Positions 1-8,489 of a DNA stretch of 64,000 bases are shown here, piece by piece (positions within the stretch are counted from its first letter, which is position 1; every line of letters begins with the position of its first letter). Both the position numbers and the translations under genes were made by a program. The stretch comes from TMED13 sp042090305. GTDB taxonomy: Bacteria; Pseudomonadota; Alphaproteobacteria; Methylaequorales; Methylaequoraceae. Location: the NCBI GenBank assembly GCA_042090305.1, contig JBELJQ010000004.1:6483-70482 (forward strand). Reading direction: 5' to 3'. The notes under the pieces are model-generated. The model did no database searches. It worked only from the letters and a program-made list of their open reading frames with translations, and was not told the DNA's origin.

Positions 1-1
1 A

Positions 2-208
2 AAAGAATTCACAAGTACTGGATATATAAGGAAAAAGATTTTGGACAATAAACTTACATTAATAAGTAATGAAAAAAATCAATTGGAGCAAATTAAAGAA
101 AATTATAAATTTGAGGGTGATGCATGCGATAAATGCGGTAATTTTACATTATATAAAGAACTGAAAAAAATAAAATGTTTAACTTGTAATCATGAATATA
201 ACGAATAA
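2..208 (+). CDS. nrdJ: C-terminal fragment, probable vitamin B12-dependent ribonucleotide reductase
   Basis: An open frame enters from the left edge and ends at TAA 206-208, giving 68 residues. The tail GDACDKCGNFTLYK followed by KCLTCN carries two CxxC pairs. This resembles the zinc-ribbon-like C-terminus of alphaproteobacterial class II (adenosylcobalamin-dependent) ribonucleotide reductases, where the cysteines are thought to regenerate the active-site thiols. The usual glycine- and threonine-rich end is replaced by HEYNE. Only the tail is visible, so another protein with a C-terminal zinc ribbon is possible. Its stop overlaps the start of the next gene by 17 bases, suggesting joint transcription. 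Confidence 0.5.
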   Translation, partial: KEFTSTGYIRKKILDNKLTLISNEKNQLEQIKENYKFEGDACDKCGNFTLYKELKKIKCLTCNHEYNE

Positions 209-683
209 TTTTTTTTCAGAACTACTCAGAAAAAATAAAATCTTAAAGTACAATAAAAGTCAAATTCCTTTGGCTAATTATTCATCATTTTCTTTTCATA
301 ATAATATGCTCTTCATTTCAGGACAACTTCCAATGGTAGATAATAACCTTAAATATGCTGGGAAAATAAACTCTGGTTTAGAATTAAATGATATTGAACA
401 GGCAATATTAATTTGCACTAGTAATACTCTTTGGCACGTAAGCACATTCATTGATGAAAATATAAATTCTAATTTTAAAAATGTTAGTTGTTTGAATATT
501 AAAGGATATTTTAATTCAGATTCTAACTTTATTAATCACTCATCCCTACTAGATGTTGCTTCTAACTTAATAATTACAGTTCTAGGTGATGAAAAAGGAA
601 AACACAGTAGGGTAGCTATTGGATGTTCAAGTTTACCAAAAAACTCTCCTGTTGAAATTGAATCTATTTTCTCAATATACTAA
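192..683 (+). CDS. RidA/YjgF family protein (long form)
   Basis: This 163-residue protein has the RidA/YjgF fold signature: LFISGQLPM near residues 41-49, a glycine-rich GKINSGLEL stretch, a helix beginning near residue 66, and a C-terminal KHSRVAIGCSSLPKNSPVEIE segment. The length and the second-half motif fit the YjgF-like endoribonuclease/chorismate-mutase-like subfamily rather than the 125-residue enamine deaminase RidA. Family members hydrolyse reactive enamine/imine intermediates, but the substrate here is unknown. It overlaps the upstream reductase tail and is followed after 6 bases by the DUF482 gene, so the three probably form one operon. Confidence 0.8.
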   Translation: MNITNNFFSELLRKNKILKYNKSQIPLANYSSFSFHNNMLFISGQLPMVDNNLKYAGKINSGLELNDIEQAILICTSNTLWHVSTFIDENINSNFKNVSCLNIKGYFNSDSNFINHSSLLDVASNLIITVLGDEKGKHSRVAIGCSSLPKNSPVEIESIFSIY

Positions 684-689
684 TCTATA

Positions 690-1814
690 ATGAAAATAGA
701 AACTATTTCCTCTATCGAAGGTATAAAATCATTTTGTAAAGAAAACTTTACAGATATTTGTCCATTCATTAATTATAATTTTTTTAATCTATTGGAAAAA
801 ACTAATTGTACAACTGAACAAAAAGGATGGAAACCAGAACACATTATTGTGAAAGAAAAAGGTAAGATATTAGCGATTATTCCTAATTTTAGAAAATTTC
901 ATTCTTATGGTGAGTTCGTTTTTGATCAAATTTTTGAAAATGCATTTTATCAACTTGGTTATGATTATTTCCCAAAATTTTTATCTGCTATTCCATTTAC
1001 TCCTGTTACAAGAAATAATTTCTTTTACTCTGAAAATACCATTGATAAAAATAAACTTTATAATGAATTAAAAGAATTTTTTCTTAAAAAAAAGGTTTCA
1101 TCTTTTCATCTCAACTTTATTAGTGAAAATACATCCAAAAGAATAGAAAATCATTTCTTAAGAAGGACTGGGCTCCAATACCATTGGATAAATAAAGATT
1201 ATAAGTCATTTGAAGATTTTCTGAGTAATTTAAAAAGTAGAAAGAGAAAAAATATACTTAAAGAACGACTATCAATAATAGAAAACAATATTAGTTTTAA
1301 AATTAAAACGGGGATTGATATCAAGATAAATGATTTAGAAAACCTTTATACTTGCTATGCAAAAACTATTAATAAAAAATGGTCAAAAGAATATCTCACA
1401 AAGGAGTTTTTTCTAAGTTTAGGTGATTACAAGCAACTAAATGAAACTATACTAATTTGTGCATATCAAAATAAAATTTTTGTTGGGTGCTCTGTTCATT
1501 TTAAAAAAGAAAAAAACTTATATGGACGTTACTGGGGTGCATTGTCTGAAATTCCTAATCTACATTTTGAACTCTGTTATTATCAAGCAATTGATTACGC
1601 AATTGAAAATAAATTGGAATTAGTAGAGGCTGGTGCCCAGGGTGAACACAAGATTGCTAGAGGTTATCTTCCAGTTAAAACTTTTAGTAATCACTGGTTT
1701 AATTCAGATTTATTAATTAAACCGATCAAAACTTTTCTTAAAAGCGAGGAAGTTAAAATAGAAGAAACAATTGGTCTAGTAAATGAGAAATATAATCCAT
1801 TTAATGATAAATAG
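690..1814 (+). CDS. DUF482 / GNAT-superfamily protein (peptidoglycan biosynthesis/recognition-like)
   Basis: The 374-residue protein matches the DUF482 (FemAB-like, GNAT fold) family in length and landmarks: PFTPVTR near residue 104, a RKRKNILKER basic block near residue 185, a LYGRYWGAL segment, and VEAGAQGEHKIARGYLP near residue 315, the most conserved part of the family. The enzymatic activity of the family has not been established as far as I know; acyl or aminoacyl transfer is inferred from the fold. It is co-directional with the RidA-like gene and converges on clpA, overlapping its 3' end by 14 bases. A DUF482 gene beside clpA is an arrangement I associate with alphaproteobacteria. Confidence 0.82.
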   Translation: MKIETISSIEGIKSFCKENFTDICPFINYNFFNLLEKTNCTTEQKGWKPEHIIVKEKGKILAIIPNFRKFHSYGEFVFDQIFENAFYQLGYDYFPKFLSAIPFTPVTRNNFFYSENTIDKNKLYNELKEFFLKKKVSSFHLNFISENTSKRIENHFLRRTGLQYHWINKDYKSFEDFLSNLKSRKRKNILKERLSIIENNISFKIKTGIDIKINDLENLYTCYAKTINKKWSKEYLTKEFFLSLGDYKQLNETILICAYQNKIFVGCSVHFKKEKNLYGRYWGALSEIPNLHFELCYYQAIDYAIENKLELVEAGAQGEHKIARGYLPVKTFSNHWFNSDLLIKPIKTFLKSEEVKIEETIGLVNEKYNPFNDK

Positions 1815-4077
1815 ATTCTTTACTGTTAAGATCATCTGTTAACAAAATCTTAAATTTACTCTCCTTTTCTGAATAATCAACTAAAGCATTCCTTTTATTT
1901 TTAGATGACTTAAGTAAAAGGTTAGCTAATGGTATTTTGATTTGGTCTTGAATTACTCTAGCCATGGGCCTGGCTCCATTTACAGAATCAAAACCTAAAT
2001 TAAGAAGAGAGTCTTTTGCCTTTTGGGTAACATTTAAGGATATTTCTTTCTCAAATAACTGTAATTCTAACTCCATCAGAAATTTATCTACAATTTTAAG
2101 TGAGTTATTTTTATCTAGCATTTTAAAATTAACTGTAGCATCTAATCTATTTCTAAATTCAGGACTAAAGAAGTTTTGAATCGCTTTCTCATTATCTTTG
2201 ACAGATTTATCATTAAGAAAACCAATTTTTTCTCTCACAATATCAACTGCACCAACATTGCTAGTCATTACTAGTATTGCATTAGTAAAATCCACTTTTT
2301 TACCAAGATGGTCTGTTAATTTTCCATAATCCATAACTTGTAACAAAAGATTAAATAAATCCGGATGAGCTTTTTCTATTTCATCGAGAAGTATAACTGA
2401 GTGTGGGTTCTTATCAATAGCATCAGTTAGCAATCCTCCTTGATCAAACCCTACATATCCTGGTGGGGCACCAATTAACTTTGAAACACTGTGCCTCTCC
2501 ATATATTCGGACATATCAAATCTTACAAAGTTCATTTTCATAATATTGGCAAGCTGTTTAGTTAGTTCCGTTTTTCCAACACCAGTTGGACCTGCAAAAA
2601 GGAATGATCCTATAGGCTTATCTTTATTACGGAGGCCTACTTTCGTAAGTTTAACAGCTGATGAAAGAACTGTAATTGCTTCATCTTGACCAAATATTAA
2701 AGTTTTTAGATCTCTTTCTAGGTTTTTCAGTTTAATTTTATCATTTGATTTAATGGTGTTTTCTGGAATGTTTGCAATCCTAGATATTGTATTTTGAATA
2801 TCGGTTTTAGAAACTACTTTTTTTAGTCTTTTATTATTAATCTTTACAGCTGCAGCTGCTTCATCTATTACATCGATAGCTTTATCAGGGAGCTTTAGAT
2901 TGACAAGATATTTTTTTGATAAGTTCACAGCTTCTTCGAAACATTCATCGTCAAAAGTAACGGAATGAAAATCTTCATAAAATTCTTTTATACCACTTAA
3001 AATTTTAACAGAGTTTTCCGATGATGGTTCATCGATATCTATTTTTTGAAATCTCCTGCATAAAGCTCTATCCTTTTCGAAATAATTTCTATATTCACTG
3101 TATGTAGTAGAACCCATGCATCTTAAACTACCCTTAGAAAGCGCTGGTTTTAAAATATTTGATGCATCCATAGAACCAGATGTAGTTCCTCCAGCTCCTA
3201 TCAGGGTATGTATTTCGTCAATGAAAAGAATATAATCGTTATTATTTTCAAAAAAAGTTATGAGTTTTTTTAGCCTGTCTTCAAAATCACCTCTAAACTT
3301 CGTACCAGCAAGCAAACCTCCTAAGTCAAGAGAGAATATCGTGGAATTAACCAGACAATCCGGAACTTCTGAATTTACAATCTTAAATGCAAGACCTTCA
3401 GCAAGTGCAGTCTTACCAACACCTGGATCACCAACAAATATGGGATTGTTTTTGTTTCTTCTAGAAAGAATATGTATTGTTCTTTCAATTTCACTTTCTC
3501 TTCCAATAATTGGATCAATCTTTTTTTGTAAAACAAGTTTATTTAGATTTACACAGTATTTTTCTAAAAATCGATTCATATTATCTGTTACTTTTTCGTC
3601 ACTAGTTTCAATCTTTTGTTCTTCTTCATTATCAGCAGAACCCTTATTCACTCCATGTGAAATATAGTCTACGACGTCAAGTCTGGAAAGATTTTGTTGT
3701 TGTAAAAAATATACAGCGTGTGATTCTCTTTCACTAAATAAAGCAACCAAAACATTAGCACCATTAGCTTCATCGTTTCCTGAAGATTGAACGTGAATAA
3801 CGGCTCGTTGAATAACTCTTTGAAAACCTAAGGTTGGCTTAATCTCATCTAAATTTGATTCTGATTCTTTTAAATCTTTAAGATCAGTTTTAATAAACTT
3901 TTCTAAGTCTTGTCTCAGGGATTTATCATTAATTGAGCATGCAGTGAATATTTTTTTTACATCAATATCATCTAATAAAGATAAAAGAAGATGTTCTAAA
4001 GTCATGTATAGGTGTCCGTATTCCTTTGCATAGGTTTGGGTTCTTTGTAAAGTTTTTTCAAATTCATCAGAAATCAT
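1801..4077 (-). CDS. clpA: ATP-dependent Clp protease ATP-binding subunit ClpA
   Basis: ClpA is the AAA+ unfoldase that feeds substrates to ClpP in the cytoplasm. The 758-residue protein has a Clp N-domain (about 1-145), a first AAA module with Walker A GDPGVGKT near residue 216 and Walker B LFIDEIH, and a second AAA module with GPTGVGKT near 495 and VILLDEIEKAHPD. It ends in a C-terminal D2 small domain. Absence of the long ClpB middle coiled coil and the position next to clpS identify ClpA rather than ClpB or ClpC. The start codon overlaps the clpS stop as TAATG, so the pair is translationally coupled. Confidence 0.97.
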   Translation of the reverse strand: MISDEFEKTLQRTQTYAKEYGHLYMTLEHLLLSLLDDIDVKKIFTACSINDKSLRQDLEKFIKTDLKDLKESESNLDEIKPTLGFQRVIQRAVIHVQSSGNDEANGANVLVALFSERESHAVYFLQQQNLSRLDVVDYISHGVNKGSADNEEEQKIETSDEKVTDNMNRFLEKYCVNLNKLVLQKKIDPIIGRESEIERTIHILSRRNKNNPIFVGDPGVGKTALAEGLAFKIVNSEVPDCLVNSTIFSLDLGGLLAGTKFRGDFEDRLKKLITFFENNNDYILFIDEIHTLIGAGGTTSGSMDASNILKPALSKGSLRCMGSTTYSEYRNYFEKDRALCRRFQKIDIDEPSSENSVKILSGIKEFYEDFHSVTFDDECFEEAVNLSKKYLVNLKLPDKAIDVIDEAAAAVKINNKRLKKVVSKTDIQNTISRIANIPENTIKSNDKIKLKNLERDLKTLIFGQDEAITVLSSAVKLTKVGLRNKDKPIGSFLFAGPTGVGKTELTKQLANIMKMNFVRFDMSEYMERHSVSKLIGAPPGYVGFDQGGLLTDAIDKNPHSVILLDEIEKAHPDLFNLLLQVMDYGKLTDHLGKKVDFTNAILVMTSNVGAVDIVREKIGFLNDKSVKDNEKAIQNFFSPEFRNRLDATVNFKMLDKNNSLKIVDKFLMELELQLFEKEISLNVTQKAKDSLLNLGFDSVNGARPMARVIQDQIKIPLANLLLKSSKNKRNALVDYSEKESKFKILLTDDLNSKESIYH

Positions 4078-4394
4078 TATTCAGCCTCCATAATACATTT
4101 GAGAGGATGTTGATCATTTTTTGCCATCTTTTGTACAGTATGAACCTTAGTTTCAGCAATATCTTTAGTATAAATACCGCAAATTCCAGACCCTTTTTTA
4201 TGAACCATAAGCATTATATTCACTGCTTGGTCTTCGTTCTTACTAAATACCATCTTTAAAAGCTTTACAACATACTCCATTGGCGTGTAATCATCGTTTA
4301 ACAAAATCACTTTATAAAGTTTGGGTTTATCAACCTTTACTTTTGATTTTGTTAGAACCTCTGATGTAGATATTGATTTAGAATTATTAGACAT
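4077..4394 (-). CDS. clpS: ATP-dependent Clp protease adaptor protein ClpS
   Basis: ClpS is the adaptor that binds the ClpA N-domain and delivers N-degron substrates. This 105-residue protein has a disordered N-terminal tail rich in Ser and Lys, then the core YKVILLNDDYTPMEYVVKLL and the helix containing MLMVHKKGSGICGIYTKDIAETK. The NDD(Y)TP and MxxVHxxG residues that form the N-end-rule pocket are present. It is the first gene of the clpS-clpA pair; its stop overlaps the clpA start. The 38 bases between it and the next gene downstream in coordinates (the mutase) hold no clear hairpin. Confidence 0.97.
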   Translation of the reverse strand: MSNNSKSISTSEVLTKSKVKVDKPKLYKVILLNDDYTPMEYVVKLLKMVFSKNEDQAVNIMLMVHKKGSGICGIYTKDIAETKVHTVQKMAKNDQHPLKCIMEAE

Positions 4395-4432
4395 GGAAAT
4401 ATATAAAGTTAATTAATAATAAGGTAGAAAAA

Positions 4433-5845
4433 TTAAATATAATTTTCAACTAAAATTTTTTCAGATAATTCTACATTAAATTCAGAAATTGCATCTTTGG
4501 TTAATAATAACTGCTTTTTTAAATTTTTTTTAGAGTCAGCCTCACATCTCAGTACTAATTCTGCCTGGGTATTAGATGCTCTCAAGAGCCACCAACCAGA
4601 ATCTGATACTACTCTAATACCGTCAATATCGATAATTTTATTATGTTTTTTTTTTTGTGAATTTACAATTTTTTTTATCAGATGAAACTTTTCACTGTCA
4701 TTACATTCTATTCTAATTTCTGGTGTATTAAAAGCTGAAGGAAGTTCATCGATTAATTCCGAAAGTTTTTTTTTTTTTTTATCAAGGATTTCCAATAATT
4801 TAATTGCTGAATATAAAGCATCATCAAAGCCAAAATAATTTAAATTAAAAAAGATATGGCCACTCATTTCACCTGCTAAATCTGCGTTATTTTTTTTTAT
4901 AGATTCTTTCACATGACTATGTCCAGTTTTAGAAATTATTGCCTTTCCTCCATCTTTTTCTATTTCGTCAAATAAAACTTGGCTACACTTAACGTCACCA
5001 ATTATCGTACATTTTTTTTCCACCAAAATATCTTTTGAAAATAGTAATAATAACTTATCACCAGGTATTGGCCTGCCTTCATCATCAACCACACCAATTC
5101 TGTCTCCATCACCATCGAATGCAATTCCTAAATCCAATTTTTCTTCTTTTATAAAATCAATACAATCTTTGAGATTTTCTACATCTGAGGGGTCTGGGTG
5201 ATGATTTGGAAAGTTACCATCAATATCATCGAATAGTAAAATATTATCCTTATTAATTTTTTGCGCAATTTTAGACATCAACTCTCCCGCAGAACCATTT
5301 CCTGCGTCCCACACAATCCGAAGTTTTTTTTTTATTTTTAAATCTTTTAATATTCTGGATAAATATTGATCTTTATAATTGGCTTCACTGAAACAACCTC
5401 TTTCAGCACTAAAATAATAATCATTTGCTTTATTTGATAAACTTATAAGATCTTCTCCAAAAAATGGCATATTTTGCAAAACAAATTTAAATCCATTATG
5501 ATTTTTGGGGTTATGTGAACCGGTAACCATAATACCGCCAGATGCATTATTTTCGTAACACGAGTAATAAAGTAAAGGTGTGGGACCTACACCAATATCA
5601 CAAACATCAACTCCTACTTCTAAAAGACCTTTGATTAAATTATTTTTTAAATTAGGTGATGATAATCTTCCATCGTAGCATATGTTTACCTTTTTTTTTT
5701 TACCAACTTTTAAACCAAATAAACGTCCGATATGAATAGCGTCTGTTTCAAATAAAGTTTCACCATATATTCCTCTAATATCATAGGATCTTATTATTGT
5801 ATCATCAAATTTGTGCGAATAATTAATCACTTTGCTGCCTTCCAA
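4433..5845 (-). CDS. Phosphomannomutase/phosphoglucomutase (AlgC/ManB type)
   Basis: This alpha-D-phosphohexomutase interconverts sugar 6- and 1-phosphates (Man and/or Glc). The 470 residues carry the catalytic serine loop MVTGSHNPKNHNG near residue 105, the metal-binding FDGDGDRIGVVDD near 243, the sugar-binding GEMSGHIFF near 325, and a C-terminal phosphate-binding RASNTQAELVLRCE. It overlaps ugd by 23 bases and follows galU-ugd on the same strand. This suggests it supplies glucose-1-phosphate (or mannose-1-phosphate) for surface polysaccharide precursors. A 15-base T run at 4766-4780 (five Lys codons on the coding strand) stays in frame. Glucose versus mannose preference cannot be read from the sequence. 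Confidence 0.9.
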   Translation of the reverse strand: MEGSKVINYSHKFDDTIIRSYDIRGIYGETLFETDAIHIGRLFGLKVGKKKKVNICYDGRLSSPNLKNNLIKGLLEVGVDVCDIGVGPTPLLYYSCYENNASGGIMVTGSHNPKNHNGFKFVLQNMPFFGEDLISLSNKANDYYFSAERGCFSEANYKDQYLSRILKDLKIKKKLRIVWDAGNGSAGELMSKIAQKINKDNILLFDDIDGNFPNHHPDPSDVENLKDCIDFIKEEKLDLGIAFDGDGDRIGVVDDEGRPIPGDKLLLLFSKDILVEKKCTIIGDVKCSQVLFDEIEKDGGKAIISKTGHSHVKESIKKNNADLAGEMSGHIFFNLNYFGFDDALYSAIKLLEILDKKKKKLSELIDELPSAFNTPEIRIECNDSEKFHLIKKIVNSQKKKHNKIIDIDGIRVVSDSGWWLLRASNTQAELVLRCEADSKKNLKKQLLLTKDAISEFNVELSEKILVENYI

Positions 5846-7148
5846 CTGAATAATATTTAAAGCCTTTTTCGATCAGTTCCTTTGGATTATAAATATTTCT
5901 TAAGTCAATAATTATTGGATTCAAAAGGACTTTTTTAAGTTTGTTAAGATCCAATGCACGGAATTGATTCCATTCCGTTAAGATGACTAATGCTTGAGAA
6001 TCTTCTGAGGCATGATAAGAATCTTCGCAGTATGTAATACAATCTTTATACTTTGAAAAGTGTTTTTTTGCTTCGTTCATTCCCTCTGGATCAAAAACTT
6101 TTAACTTGCAATTATTGTTTACAAGCATTGGTATTATATCTAAACTTGGACTGTCTCTCATATCATCTGTGTTGGGTTTGAAAGTTAAACCAAGAATTGT
6201 TATAGTTTTTTCTCTATCGTCTTTTGGAAGAACATTTAAAATTTTTTTGTAAATATTTTCTTTTCTTTTTTTATTACTTTTTACAACGTGTTCAACCAAA
6301 CCAACTGGTGACTGATAATCTTGTGCGGTTTTAACTAGAGCCAATGTATCTTTGGGAAAGCATGAACCACCATAACCTGGTCCAGGATGTAGAAACTTTT
6401 TACCAATTCTTCCATCTAAACCAATTCCAATTGATACATCACTAACATTAGCACCAACTTTCTCACATAAATCAGCAATTTCATTGATAAATGTGATTTT
6501 AGTAGCTAAGAATGAATTAGCCGCATATTTTATCATTTCTGCAGTCTCTCTTTTGGTAAATAAAATAGGTGTTTCCAATAAAAACAGTGGCCTATAAAGT
6601 TCTTTTAAAATATTTTTCGCCCTCTCACTCTCACATCCGATAACTACTCTATCAGGCCTCATGAAATCATTAATAGCAGAACCCTCTCTCAAAAATTCAG
6701 GATTCGATGCTACATCAAAATCTAAGCCTGGGTTAACTTCTTTGATTATCTCAAAAACTTTTTTGCCTGTTCCTATTGGAACAGTTGATTTATTAACAAC
6801 TACCGCGTAATGATCAAGTTTTAAACCAACTTCTTTGGCGGCTTCGTATACAAAAGTTAAATCTGCATGGCCATCACCTCTTCTTGATGGTGTGCCGACA
6901 GCAATAAATATGGCAGAACTATCTAGCAATGCGTTTTCAAGGTCAGTCTCAAATGACAACCTTTTTTCATTAATATTTTTTCTTACTAAGGTATCTAAGC
7001 CTGGTTCATAAATAGGGATTACTCCTTTTTTTAGGCTTTCAATTTTTTTTAAGTCTTTATCTACACAAACTACATTTACCCCAAACTCAGCAAAACATGT
7101 CCCCGAGACCAGACCAACGTAACCAGTACCTATTATTGTTATTTTCAT
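5823..7148 (-). CDS. ugd: UDP-glucose 6-dehydrogenase
   Basis: Ugd oxidises UDP-glucose to UDP-glucuronate with 2 NAD+. The 441-residue protein begins with a Rossmann motif IIGTGYVGLVSG and has the substrate-binding EFLREGSAINDFMRPDR near residue 152. The catalytic cysteine lies in HPGPGYGGSCFPKDT near 263, and the C-terminal UDP-binding domain has FKPNTDDMRDSPS. Its ATG overlaps the galU TGA (ATGA), and its 3' end overlaps the mutase gene, giving a galU-ugd-mutase operon that makes UDP-glucuronic acid. The target polysaccharide or lipid is not identified by the sequence. Confidence 0.96.
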   Translation of the reverse strand: MKITIIGTGYVGLVSGTCFAEFGVNVVCVDKDLKKIESLKKGVIPIYEPGLDTLVRKNINEKRLSFETDLENALLDSSAIFIAVGTPSRRGDGHADLTFVYEAAKEVGLKLDHYAVVVNKSTVPIGTGKKVFEIIKEVNPGLDFDVASNPEFLREGSAINDFMRPDRVVIGCESERAKNILKELYRPLFLLETPILFTKRETAEMIKYAANSFLATKITFINEIADLCEKVGANVSDVSIGIGLDGRIGKKFLHPGPGYGGSCFPKDTLALVKTAQDYQSPVGLVEHVVKSNKKRKENIYKKILNVLPKDDREKTITILGLTFKPNTDDMRDSPSLDIIPMLVNNNCKLKVFDPEGMNEAKKHFSKYKDCITYCEDSYHASEDSQALVILTEWNQFRALDLNKLKKVLLNPIIIDLRNIYNPKELIEKGFKYYSVGRQQSD

Positions 7149-8013
7149 AATTTTTTAATTAAACCTTTCAAGATTTGACTAATTTCTTTATCTTGCATAC
7201 CAAAAGTTAAATTAGCCTGTATAAAACCCAACTTATTTCCACAGTCAAACCTATTACCATTTAATTTATGTCCCAAAATTCCTGGCTCTTTTATCAAATA
7301 ATTTAAACCATCAGTTAGTTGAATCTCATTATTTGCTCCAGGTTTTAGGTTTTTAAGAACTTTGAAAATTTTACTATTTAAAAGGTATCTACCAACAACA
7401 GTTAGGTTAGATGGTGCCTCTTTTATTTTTGGCTTTTCTACTAAATTATCAATTTTAAATGAATTACCAATTTTTTTTTTATAGTCGATAACTCCATATT
7501 TGAAAACTTCTTTTCTATCTACTTTTTCCAATGCTACCACTGAGCATCTATTATTATCCTCAGATACTTTTATAAGTTGGCGTGTAGCTGGTTGATCAGA
7601 TAAGATTATATCATCTGGAAGAATTACCATAAAATTTTCATTCTCATCAATTAAATTTGACGCACATTGTACGGCATGACCTAGCCCTCTAGGTTTATCT
7701 TGTAGAATAAATGTAAAGTTCCCAAGAGTATTTTGAAACTGAATGGACTTAAGCTCTTTTTTTTTTTTTTTTTTCTTAATATTTCTTCAAGTAAAGGCGA
7801 ATTATCAAAATGTTCTATTATTGAATTCTTATTAGAGGAAGTAACAAATATCATCTCTTCAATTCCTGATTTAGATGCTTCAATAACCGACCATTCTAAA
7901 ACAGGCCTATCTAAAACTGTAAGCATCTCTTTTGGTACTGATTTTGTTGCTGGGAGAAATCGTGTTCCTAGACCTGCTATAGGAAAAATGGCCTTTTTAA
8001 CTTTTTTAATCAT
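7145..8013 (-). pseudogene. galU: UTP-glucose-1-phosphate uridylyltransferase GalU, frame broken at an 18-base A run
   Basis: GalU makes UDP-glucose from UTP and glucose-1-phosphate. The N-terminal part (start ATG 8013-8011) reads AIFPIAGLGTRFLPATKSVPK, the nucleotide-binding motif. After EEILR the coding strand has 18 consecutive A (7757-7774 as T on the + strand). Past that run the GalU frame is offset by -1/+2: the other frame continues ELKSIQFQNTLGNFTFILQ, then KPRGLGHAVQCA and MVILPDDIILSD to the TGA at 7147-7145. Both halves are well conserved and nothing else is missing. The break is therefore either a sequencing or assembly miscount of the run, or a real slippery tract rescued by polymerase slippage. 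As written, the frame stops at 7681 after about 110 GalU residues. Confidence 0.85.
7757..7774. repeat. 18-base homopolymer (T on +, A on the galU coding strand)
   Basis: This is the longest mononucleotide run I noticed in the window, and it lies inside galU exactly where the reading frame changes. A run of 16 or 19 bases would restore a single frame. The encoded product is a lysine stretch in a loop between the N-terminal nucleotide-binding part and the LGHAVQ part. Confidence 0.95.
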
Positions 8014-8045
8014 TTTGCAAAGGTTAAAGTAAAAAAAAAGAAATC

Positions 8046-8489
8046 TCAACCTAAAAGAATATCTCTAGCTTTATTTAATTTTTTTGAAATCCATTCGGAA
8101 CCGTTAACATCCGGATGATTTTTTTTTATTAATAAATTGTATCTTTTTATAATATCATTTTTAGTTGCATTTGGTTTTAATCCAAGAATATCAAAAGCCT
8201 CTTTTCTAGTCATATTATTCAAGTTAACTGAATAACTTGATCTTAAAAAAATACTTTTTAAAACTTTAAGAATCGGTAGCCATTTAAAAAATAAAATAAA
8301 TATTAAAGGTAAGAGTGATATAAGTTTTGAATTATATCTTAGGAGAAAAATTACTAATCCAATTAAACAAATAAAAATAAAAAATTTTAAATATTTTTTA
8401 AATTTATATTGTGATAAGTGTATGAAGTTAACTAGAATTGCAAGCAAAAGAGTTATAACAAAAATACTTAATATTAAAAAATAAAACAT
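8046..8489 (-). CDS. Membrane-anchored J-domain protein
   Basis: The 147-residue protein has two hydrophobic segments near the N-terminus (about 2-20 and 32-70, the latter probably a hairpin). A short C-terminal J-domain follows from about residue 93, with EAFDILGLKPNATKNDIIKR then KKNHPDV, so the HPD tripeptide needed to stimulate DnaK is present. Small membrane J-proteins of this layout are common in alphaproteobacteria and are likely DnaK co-chaperones at the inner membrane. No client is known. Its ATG abuts the glycosyltransferase ATG on the opposite strand (CATATG at 8487-8492). It ends 32 bases before the galU start and could be transcribed with it. Confidence 0.85.
   Translation of the reverse strand: MFYFLILSIFVITLLLAILVNFIHLSQYKFKKYLKFFIFICLIGLVIFLLRYNSKLISLLPLIFILFFKWLPILKVLKSIFLRSSYSVNLNNMTRKEAFDILGLKPNATKNDIIKRYNLLIKKNHPDVNGSEWISKKLNKARDILLG

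Noticed and set aside
3260..3667. Plus-strand ORF of 135 codons inside clpA
   Set aside because: It is antisense to the first AAA domain of ClpA; residues such as Ser/Leu/Phe-rich stretches reflect the complement of conserved codons, not a gene.
7733..8032. Plus-strand ORF of 99 codons over the galU poly-T run
   Set aside because: It is opposite the conserved GalU N-terminal coding strand, starts with poly-Phe from the T run and matches no family.
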